64,000 nt of DNA from positions 22,774-86,773 of the forward strand of contig NZ_LEKH01000012.1 of NCBI RefSeq assembly GCF_001029505.1. Reading direction: 5' to 3'. Below are positions 43,516-49,729 of the stretch, piece after piece. The stretch comes from Rubrobacter aplysinae. GTDB lineage: Bacteria > Actinomycetota > Rubrobacteria > Rubrobacterales > Rubrobacteraceae. Each line of letters begins with the position of its first letter. Position 1 is the stretch's first letter. A program made the translations under genes and the position numbers. Below the pieces are notes generated by a model, which saw only the letters and a program-made list of their open reading frames with translations, did not search any database and was not told where the DNA came from.

Positions 43516-44511
43516 GGGGAGAATAGTATCCTGGGAGATAGGGGAGATGGACAAAGCGTCGCCCGCTTTACGATAAAGCTCCTGTGGCTGGCCTGTGTGG
43601 TCCTCTTGCTCCCGGCGACGGCCACGGCCTGCGGTGGTGGGGAGGATGAGCCTTCCCCGGAGCCCACGGTGCAGGGCGCGACTACCGAGTCTACCTCCGC
43701 CGTGGCGGGCGAGCAGAGCATGGAGGACGAGCCCTTCAGCCTCATTACGCAGGATCAGGCGGTCCCGCCGGACTTCCGGGCGGCCTACGAGCGGGGGTCC
43801 CCGATAGTCGTGCAGTTCTTCGAGCAGGACGAGATGTCTTTCTATCCCCAGGGCCTCGGGGTGGACAGTATCGTGGACGGCTCCATCGGGCAACTTCAGG
43901 GGCAGTACCCGGACGTGGAGTTTTTCTCCTACGACATAGACGACCCGGGCGTGGCCGAGAATAGCGGTGAGCTCGAGCTGGGCCAGTACGGAACCCTCGC
44001 GGCGCAGCTCGGGGTGAGCCTGACGCCCTACGTCGCCCTGCTCGCCCCACGCGACGGGAACTACGCGTACGAGAGCGTGTTCGTGGGCTACGTGACCCAG
44101 CCCGTGCTCGACCAGGCGCTCGCGGATCTCGCGAACACCCGGACGACCGGGTCCGACGAGGAAGACCGGCTCGTTCTGCAGCAGGCCGAGACCGCCGGTG
44201 GCGGCCGGCTGCGATCCGTTACCATCGGCAACGACGGAAGCTCGGAGGCTTCCCTCGGCGGCTACGAGCTGACCGCCGTCAACCCCTCCACCGGCGAGGC
44301 CGATCCGGGCTCCGGGAGCGTGAGCGTGGACGGGGAGGCCGCGGTCGAGCCGGGGGACTCACTCTCGTTGGGCCGGGCCCCGGATGTCGAGGACTCGGAG
44401 GGAGAGCAGGTGGACGGGACCTTCGGCGGCGGCTCCCTGAGCCTCTCACCCGGCGACCAGCTCGCCCTCGTGGGCCCCGACGGCGCGGTCGCGGCCACCT
44501 TTACGCTCTAG
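43516..44511 (+). CDS. Lipoprotein with thioredoxin-like region; start codon anomalous
   Basis: The secure part begins at GTG 43597 and runs 304 aa, but the frame is open to 43516 and the upstream codons encode IKLLWLACVVLLLPATATAC, a good lipoprotein signal with Cys and a Gly/Glu-rich linker after it. No ATG, GTG or TTG lies in frame before it. A well-placed ATG with GGGGAG at 43547 is in another frame and stops after nine codons. The mature protein has a thioredoxin-like region (VVQFFEQDEMSFYP, FFSYDIDDPG, LGVSLTPYVALLAP) without a CxxC, and a C-terminal beta domain like a lamin tail. Function unknown. Confidence 0.7.
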   Translation, partial: GENSILGDRGDGQSVARFTIKLLWLACVVLLLPATATACGGGEDEPSPEPTVQGATTESTSAVAGEQSMEDEPFSLITQDQAVPPDFRAAYERGSPIVVQFFEQDEMSFYPQGLGVDSIVDGSIGQLQGQYPDVEFFSYDIDDPGVAENSGELELGQYGTLAAQLGVSLTPYVALLAPRDGNYAYESVFVGYVTQPVLDQALADLANTRTTGSDEEDRLVLQQAETAGGGRLRSVTIGNDGSSEASLGGYELTAVNPSTGEADPGSGSVSVDGEAAVEPGDSLSLGRAPDVEDSEGEQVDGTFGGGSLSLSPGDQLALVGPDGAVAATFTL

Positions 44512-44532
44512 CCTGGGAGCCCCGGGCCGCGG

Positions 44533-44560
44533 CTGACATTCTGGCGGCCTGGGTTACACT
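44533..44560 (+). promoter_or_regulatory. Promoter for the sulfur-relay operon, apparently leaderless
   Basis: CTGACA (44533-44538) and TACACT (44555-44560) are 16 bases apart. The expected transcription start falls at about 44567, two or three bases before the ATG at 44570. No Shine-Dalgarno sequence precedes the gene, so a leaderless message is suggested. Confidence 0.55.
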
Positions 44561-44569
44561 GGGACCGTT

Positions 44570-45772
44570 ATGCAGCTTATGCAGCCCGATACCGCAAACC
44601 CGCCCGGTGTTTACCTGGATCACGCCGCCACCACGCCGCTCGATCCGGGGGTCGCCGAGGCGTTCTCACGGGCCCTACGCCTGCCGAGGGCAAACCCTTC
44701 TTCGCGCCACGCGCCGGGCGCCGCCGCGCGCCGCTTGGTAGAGGAGGCCCGGGAGGAGGCGGCGCTCTTGATCGGGGCCTCCCCGGAGGAGGTCTACTTC
44801 ACCAGCGGCGGCACGGAGTCTGACGCGCTGGGGGTCATAGGCCTGGCCCGCGCGGCGGCCCGCGAGCGGGGTGCCCGTCACGTGGTCTTGTCGGCCGTCG
44901 AGCATTCGGCGGTGCGGGAGGCGGCGGCAGCCCTGGATGCCGAAGGGTTCGAGATCACCCGGCTCGGCGTGGACCGTCACGGTCTCGTCGACCCGGATGA
45001 GCTCGCGGCCGCGCTGCGGCAGGACACCGCGCTCGCGGCCGTGATGTGGGCGAACAACGAGGTCGGGACCGTGCAGCCGGTCGGCGGGCTCGCCGGGGTC
45101 TGCCGCGAGCGCGGCGTGCCGCTCCACTGCGACGCGGTACAGGCCGTCGGGCATCTGCCGGTGGACGTATCTGGTACGCCGGTCTCGACGCTGGCCTTCA
45201 CGGGCCACAAGCTGTACGGGCCGTCCGGCGTCGGGGCACTGTACGTACGCGGCGGCTCCGAGGTCACCTACATCGAGCCCCTTTTGCGGGGCGGGGGCCA
45301 GGAGCGCGGGCTGCGCGGCGGCACCGAGAACGTCGCCGGGATAGCGGCGTTCGGCGAGGCGTGCCGTCTCGCCCGCGCTGAGCTTGAGGAGCGCGCCCGG
45401 CGCGAGCGGGTATTGCGGGGCCGTCTGGTCGAGGGCGTGACGGCCATCCCCGGGGTGAGGCTCAACGGCCATCCCGAGCGGCGGCTGCCGGGGAACGCGC
45501 ACCTCTCGGTCGAGGGGGCGGACGCGGAGAGCGTGGTCATGATCTGCGACGCCCTGGGCTACGCCATCGGAAACGGCGCGGCCTGCTCCTCGGCGGACCA
45601 GAAAGCCTCCACGGTGCTGCTCGCGATGGGGCTGTCGGAGGCCGAGGCGTTCTCCTCGGTGCGCGTCAGCGTCGGCAAGGACAACACCCCGGAGGAGATA
45701 GACGGATTTCTGGAGGCGTTCTCCGGCGCGGTGGCGAGGCTGCGCGAGATGTCTCCACTGTACGCGGGATAG
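44570..45772 (+). CDS. Cysteine desulfurase (IscS/NifS family)
   Basis: 400 aa PLP enzyme that removes sulfur from cysteine for Fe-S clusters and tRNA thiolation. Marks: VYLDHAATTPLDPGVAEAF, NPSSRHAPGAAARR, FTSGGTESDALGVIG, the His in VVLSAVEHSAVREA, the PLP lysine in LAFTGHKLYGPSGVGALYV, and the persulfide Cys in GNGAACSSADQKAS. Six bases separate it from the scaffold gene, then MnmA follows with no gap, giving a dedicated sulfur relay. The start is ATG 44570, with a second ATG nine bases later. Confidence 0.95.
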   Translation: MQLMQPDTANPPGVYLDHAATTPLDPGVAEAFSRALRLPRANPSSRHAPGAAARRLVEEAREEAALLIGASPEEVYFTSGGTESDALGVIGLARAAARERGARHVVLSAVEHSAVREAAAALDAEGFEITRLGVDRHGLVDPDELAAALRQDTALAAVMWANNEVGTVQPVGGLAGVCRERGVPLHCDAVQAVGHLPVDVSGTPVSTLAFTGHKLYGPSGVGALYVRGGSEVTYIEPLLRGGGQERGLRGGTENVAGIAAFGEACRLARAELEERARRERVLRGRLVEGVTAIPGVRLNGHPERRLPGNAHLSVEGADAESVVMICDALGYAIGNGAACSSADQKASTVLLAMGLSEAEAFSSVRVSVGKDNTPEEIDGFLEAFSGAVARLREMSPLYAG

Positions 45773-45778
45773 GAAGGC

Positions 45779-46201
45779 GTGGGAGAAATGAGCGAGGCTT
45801 ACGGCCCGGAGGTACTCCGGCATCTTGTCAGCCCGGCGAACGTCGGCGAGATCGAGGACGCCGACGGAACCGGCGAGTCGGGTCATATGGCCTGCGGCGA
45901 CGTCGCGAGGTTTACCGTCCGGGTCCGGGACAACGTCGTCGAGGAGGCGCGCTTCAAGGTGCAGGGCTGCGCCGCGACCATCGCCGCCGGGTCGGCGCTC
46001 GCGGGCCTCGCGAGCGGAGCGGGGATACTGGAGGCGGCGCGCATCTCGCGGTCGGACGTAGAGGACGAGCTCGGCGGGCCGCTGCCGGAGGGCAAGGAGC
46101 ATGCCACGATGCTCGTCGTGGACGCCCTGCACAAGGCGTTCGAGAATCGCTGGGACCGGGTCGCCGGCGAGTCGCTGGTCGAAGGATACGGAGGGTACTA
46201 A
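45779..46201 (+). CDS. IscU/NifU-like scaffold protein lacking the third cysteine
   Basis: 140 aa. The IscU fold is shown by HLVSPANVGEIEDADGTGESG, ACGDVARFTVRV (first Cys with the conserved Asp) and FKVQGCAATIAAGSALAGLA (second Cys). The third ligand position, usually His-Cys-Ser, reads EHATML, so the Cys is an Ala. It may still carry sulfur or assemble a cluster with another ligand. GTG at 45779 with AGGAAGG upstream and ATG at 45788 are both possible starts. It sits between a cysteine desulfurase and MnmA, so it may relay sulfur to tRNA rather than build clusters. Confidence 0.9.
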   Translation: MGEMSEAYGPEVLRHLVSPANVGEIEDADGTGESGHMACGDVARFTVRVRDNVVEEARFKVQGCAATIAAGSALAGLASGAGILEAARISRSDVEDELGGPLPEGKEHATMLVVDALHKAFENRWDRVAGESLVEGYGGY

Positions 46202-47281
46202 TTGGGTGAGGCTCGTAAGGACAGAAGGAATGGCAAGAGCGTGGTCGTGGCGACCAGCGGCGGGGTGGACTCGGCGGTAACCGCGCTGCTCCTCAAGGAG
46301 GCCGGCTACGACGCCGTGTGCGTCACGTTCCGGCTGCACGAGGCCGAGCCCGGCAGCCGCTCGTGCTGCTCGCCGGACACGGTGCTCTTTGCCCGGGAGA
46401 CGGCGCACCGCATGGGCCTGCCGCACTTCACGCTGAACCTCGAAAGGCTCTTCAACCGGCGGGTGATGCAGGACTTCGTCGGCTCCTACGCCGCCGGAGA
46501 GACCCCGAACCCGTGCGTGGCGTGCAACGCGCACGTGAAGTTCCACGCGGCGTCTTTCGTAGCGGACCAGCTCGGCTTCGACCACGTGGCGACCGGACAC
46601 TACGCCCGGGTGGAGTGGGAGGACGGTAACCCGACGCTGGCGCGGCCGGCGGACCGGGAGAAGGATCAGACCTACGTCCTGTGGCCGATACCCCGGGATC
46701 TGCTCGCCCGCACCGTGTTTCCGCTCGGCGACTACGAGAAGCCCGAGATCCGCGAGATCGCCCGCGACCGCGGCCTCTCTGTGGCAAAGACTCCCGAGAG
46801 CCAGGACATCTGCTTTATCCCGGACCGGGACTACAAGGGATTCATCCGAAAGAACATGGACCCAGAGCCGGGCGAGATCGTGGACCGCGAGGGCGAGGTG
46901 CTCGGCGGCCACGAGGGTGTCACGGACTTTACCGTCGGCCAGCGGCGGGGTATCGGTGTGTCGGCTCCGGAGCCGCTGTACGTGACCGAGGTGCAGCCTC
47001 AGACCAACCAGGTGGTCGTCGGGAAGAAGAAGGACCTCCAAAAGAGCGAGGTCCGGGTCGGCGGTATGAACTGGTTTCTCCCGCCAGAGCGGTCGGCTCA
47101 GATCCAGATCCGCTACAATAGCCCGCCCGTCGAGTGCGAGATCGAGCCGGCCGGGGCCGGGGAGTGGGTCGCCCGCCTGGATGAGCCCGTGCTCGGCGTC
47201 GCGCCGGGGCAGTCGGCGGTCTTCTATACGCCGGACGGCGGGCGCGTGGTCGGGGGTGGGGTCGTGACCCGGGAAGGGTAG
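46202..47281 (+). CDS. mnmA: tRNA-specific 2-thiouridylase
   Basis: 359 aa. The PP-loop ATP site is VVVATSGGVDSAVTALLLKE. The two catalytic cysteines are in TPNPCVACNAHVKF and ESQDICFIPD, and GVTDFTVGQRRGIGVSAPEPLYV is the start of the C-terminal beta domain. It makes 2-thiouridine at position 34 of tRNAs for Lys, Glu and Gln, taking persulfide from the desulfurase encoded two genes upstream. The start is TTG directly after the previous stop, with GGAGGG seven bases before it. Confidence 0.96.
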   Translation: MGEARKDRRNGKSVVVATSGGVDSAVTALLLKEAGYDAVCVTFRLHEAEPGSRSCCSPDTVLFARETAHRMGLPHFTLNLERLFNRRVMQDFVGSYAAGETPNPCVACNAHVKFHAASFVADQLGFDHVATGHYARVEWEDGNPTLARPADREKDQTYVLWPIPRDLLARTVFPLGDYEKPEIREIARDRGLSVAKTPESQDICFIPDRDYKGFIRKNMDPEPGEIVDREGEVLGGHEGVTDFTVGQRRGIGVSAPEPLYVTEVQPQTNQVVVGKKKDLQKSEVRVGGMNWFLPPERSAQIQIRYNSPPVECEIEPAGAGEWVARLDEPVLGVAPGQSAVFYTPDGGRVVGGGVVTREG

Positions 47282-47448
47282 TACGAGAAGGCGATCCAGA
47301 AAGGCGATCCGGAAGGGCAATACTTGGCTCTACCGGACCCGTTGCTCCCGGGTATATAATGCGGGCCGCCCACGAAGAGCCCTGGCGGCCGTGGGGAATG
47401 TTTAAGTCCGTATTCCGTATGGGCCCGGGCGGGCCCTCGTGAGTCTTT

Positions 47449-47919
47449 TTGGAGGTGTGGCAGGGCTTGGAAATCTTCTTGATGGTGGCAAAGGGCGGGC
47501 TATACGTGGCGCTGGCCGTGGCCTTTCTGTTGCTCGCCTGGATGCTGCTACGGCTCGCCAGGGTGTTCTCCATCACCGAACAGAGCATAAAGGAGGTCTC
47601 CGACGAGATCGTCCCGCTGGTGGGCAAGACCCACATAACGATGGACAACATCAACAGCCAGCTAACCCAGCTGGACACGGCGGTCGGCGACGTCTCGGGG
47701 ATAACCGGCGAGCTGGATCAGACGACCACCGTTCTCACCAAGGGGCTGCGCAACGGCGTGATCGGGCTCTCCGCGGCGACCGCCGGCCTCTCCCGGGGCT
47801 TCGGGGCCTTCTTCGGTGGCGATGCCGAGGGTGACCCGGTTTTCCCGGAGCCGGGCGAGACGCCGGAAGACGGGCCGGACGGCCGCGAGAACCTCGAGAA
47901 CCGCGAGAGGAGGGCCTAG
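47449..47919 (+). CDS. DUF948 (YtxG-like) membrane stress protein
   Basis: 156 aa. One membrane segment (GGLYVALAVAFLLLAWMLLRL) is followed by a coiled-coil-like amphipathic region SITEQSIKEVSDEIVPLVGK and TMDNINSQLTQLDTAVGDVS, the DUF948 pattern of Bacillus YtxG, then a charged tail. The listed start is TTG at 47449; TTG at 47467, eleven bases after GGAGG, is also plausible. It opens an operon with a YtxH-like gene, an RsbW-like gene and a sigma factor. A weak GTTTAA-N15-GGG element at 47400-47423 and a TATAAT at 47355 precede it, along with a 7-bp GGCCGCC hairpin. Confidence 0.82.
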   Translation: MEVWQGLEIFLMVAKGGLYVALAVAFLLLAWMLLRLARVFSITEQSIKEVSDEIVPLVGKTHITMDNINSQLTQLDTAVGDVSGITGELDQTTTVLTKGLRNGVIGLSAATAGLSRGFGAFFGGDAEGDPVFPEPGETPEDGPDGRENLENRERRA

Positions 47920-47920
47920 G

Positions 47921-48412
47921 TTGGAGGGCTGGAAGAAGCTCGTCGCGGGCGCCCTGATAGGCGTCGCCGGGACCGTCTACGCTACGGACGAGGAGGCGCG
48001 GCGCAACCTGCCACGGTCGGCCCGCGACCTGCCGGATAACGTGCGCCGGCGCTTCAAGGATGCGGTCGCCGCCGGGCGCGAGGCCTCATCCAGAAGACGG
48101 CAGGAGATACTGAGCGACCTCGCCGGCCACGGAGGCGGGGGCGGCGTAGACCATCGGCCCCGCCGCGACGCCGGGGAGCCCGTGCCGGACCCCGCAGCCT
48201 ATCCGGTCTCCCCAGAGCCCGCCGCATCCGGTGACCCTGTGGAGCGCACGGAGGACACGGAACCCACGGGGGCCACGGGGGCCACGGCGTCTGCGGGCCG
48301 TCCGCCCGCGCCGGAGGGAAGCTCGCCGGCGCTCGACGACTCCACGGAGCCCATAGACCCCGAGGATGCTAGAGAAGCCGCGGCGCAAAAGAGCCGGCCG
48401 GAAGGAGGTTAG
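47921..48412 (+). CDS. YtxH-like small stress protein
   Basis: 163 aa from TTG 47921, one base after the preceding stop region, with GAGGAGGG upstream. A short glycine-rich hydrophobic start (WKKLVAGALIGVAGTVYAT) leads into charged helices (NVRRRFKDAVAAGREASSRRRQEILSDL), as in YtxH proteins, then a long Pro/Glu/Thr-rich tail with near-repeated GAT/EPT units. ytxG and ytxH are SigB-regulon neighbours in Bacillus, and here they precede a SigB/SigF-type gene. The family call is tentative. Confidence 0.7.
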   Translation: MEGWKKLVAGALIGVAGTVYATDEEARRNLPRSARDLPDNVRRRFKDAVAAGREASSRRRQEILSDLAGHGGGGGVDHRPRRDAGEPVPDPAAYPVSPEPAASGDPVERTEDTEPTGATGATASAGRPPAPEGSSPALDDSTEPIDPEDAREAAAQKSRPEGG

Positions 48413-48767
48413 GACTACGATCGGTACCGGAGACATGCCGCCCGAAAGCGGGGCCGAGTACACGTACTTGACGGTCCCGGACTCCGCCGAGCTGCGCTCT
48501 TGTCTAGGGGTGGTGCTCGCGGGGCTCATCACCCGCGCCGGCGTCGGGGTCGGCGGGCTCGACGAGGCGGTACAGGCTCTCGAAAAGGCCCACGCCGGAG
48601 GCGAGACTAGCTACCGCTTCGCCCTGCACGACGGCAGGATACTCGCCCAGGTCGAGCGGCGGCACCCGGGCGGCGAGGGGGAGGATGGCGACTCCGCAGA
48701 GTCCGGGGCGTCCGACGGCTCCCCCGAGACCGCAGGGTGGCTCACCCTGCTGGAGCTGGCCTCTTGA
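48366..48767 (+). CDS. Degenerate RsbW-like (HATPase-fold) protein upstream of the sigma factor
   Basis: 133 aa by the longest frame; ATG at 48435 would give 110 aa and avoid the overlap with the upstream gene, but neither start has an ideally spaced site. The core YTYLTVPDSAELRSCLGVVL, AGLITRAGVGVGGLDEAVQA and YRFALHDGRILAQVE follows the spacing of the anti-sigma HATPase fold, but the N-box is LEKAHAGG instead of ExxxNAxxHA, and no G-boxes are seen. It may bind sigma without ATP, or be unrelated. Its stop overlaps the sigma gene start (TTGA), the usual anti-sigma/sigma arrangement. Confidence 0.65.
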   Translation: MLEKPRRKRAGRKEVRTTIGTGDMPPESGAEYTYLTVPDSAELRSCLGVVLAGLITRAGVGVGGLDEAVQALEKAHAGGETSYRFALHDGRILAQVERRHPGGEGEDGDSAESGASDGSPETAGWLTLLELAS

Positions 48768-49549
48768 GCCCCCGCTACCGCCGCCCCGACAAGGCCAGGA
48801 CGCGGCGGCTCTTGATCCGCTACCACAAGCACGGCGACCGGGAGGCGCGGGACAAGGTCATCGAGGAGCAGATGCCGCTCGTGGAGTTTCTCTCGCGCAA
48901 GTTCGCCGGTCGGGGCGAGCCGGTCGAGGATCTCGTACAGGTAGCGTCCATCGGGCTCATAAAGGCCGTTGACCGCTTCGACGTGGACCGGAACATAGAG
49001 TTCTCCACCTACGCCACGCCGAACATACTGGGTGAGATCAAGCGCTACTTCCGCGACAAGGGATGGGCGATGCGGGTGCCGCGCGGCCTGCAGGAGCTGC
49101 GGCAGTCGGCGAAGGAGGCAATCCGGGAGGAAACGGTCCGCTCCGGGCGTTCGCCGACGATCCAGGAGCTCTCACAGACCCTCGAATCGGACGAGGAGAG
49201 CGTGGCCGAGGCCCTTACGCTCGGGCGCGCCTACAACACCGCCAGCCTCGACGCCCCGGTAAACCAGGACGACTCCGAGTCGGACACCATCGTTGACCTG
49301 CAACCGGACAGGGATTCCCCGTTCGAAGGCGTGGAGGACCGGGTTCTGCTCCAGTCCGCGATGGACGAGCTAAAGGAGCAACAGCGCCAGATCCTGCTCC
49401 TGCGCTTCAACGAGGGCAAGACCCAAACCGAGATAGCGGAGCGCATAGGTGTCTCTCAGATGCACGTCTCGCGCCTGTTACGCCGCGCCGTGGACGACCT
49501 CCGCCTGGAGCTAGACCGAGTCTCCGGCGCGGGAGGCGTCCGGGAGTAG
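48764..49549 (+). CDS. SigB/SigF-type RNA polymerase sigma factor
   Basis: About 261 aa from TTG 48764, which overlaps the preceding stop and has GGAG about nine bases upstream. Region 2 is DLVQVASIGLIKAVDRFD and FSTYATPNILGEIKRYFRDKGW, region 3 is RVPRGLQELRQSAKEAI with SPTIQELSQTLESDEESVAEA, and region 4 is RQILLLRFNEGKTQTEIAERIGVSQMHVSRLLRRA. This is the stress/sporulation sigma group (SigB/F/G). Its expected promoters (GTTT, 14-16 bases, GGGTA) resemble the element upstream of dps at 62.98 kb. Confidence 0.95.
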   Translation: MSPRYRRPDKARTRRLLIRYHKHGDREARDKVIEEQMPLVEFLSRKFAGRGEPVEDLVQVASIGLIKAVDRFDVDRNIEFSTYATPNILGEIKRYFRDKGWAMRVPRGLQELRQSAKEAIREETVRSGRSPTIQELSQTLESDEESVAEALTLGRAYNTASLDAPVNQDDSESDTIVDLQPDRDSPFEGVEDRVLLQSAMDELKEQQRQILLLRFNEGKTQTEIAERIGVSQMHVSRLLRRAVDDLRLELDRVSGAGGVRE

Positions 49550-49729
49550 CCTCGTGGAGCCTCGTGGGGGCCGCGTGGAAAAGCCTGGCGGGAAAAGTAC
49601 AATACACTACCGGTACGCGCTGGTTAGAGGCTGACGGCCTTTAGCTAGCGGGGCCGGAGAGCCCCGGGCATCACGTAGATCACGGTAATGAGACATTCAG
49701 AGAGTCGCGAAGAGGTGGAGCATAGCTAG

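Noticed and set aside
43547..43576. Nine-codon ORF with a good ribosome-binding site
   Set aside because: Not called as a peptide gene; better explained as the displaced start of the lipoprotein gene.
44675..47320. 881-codon open frame on the minus strand
   Set aside because: It lies antisense to three well-supported genes (desulfurase, scaffold, mnmA). Long antisense frames arise from GC-rich codon usage, and the translation shows no domain.
49550..49729. Possible T-box leader before alaS
   Set aside because: No T-box sequence, specifier arrangement or terminator/antiterminator pair was visible.
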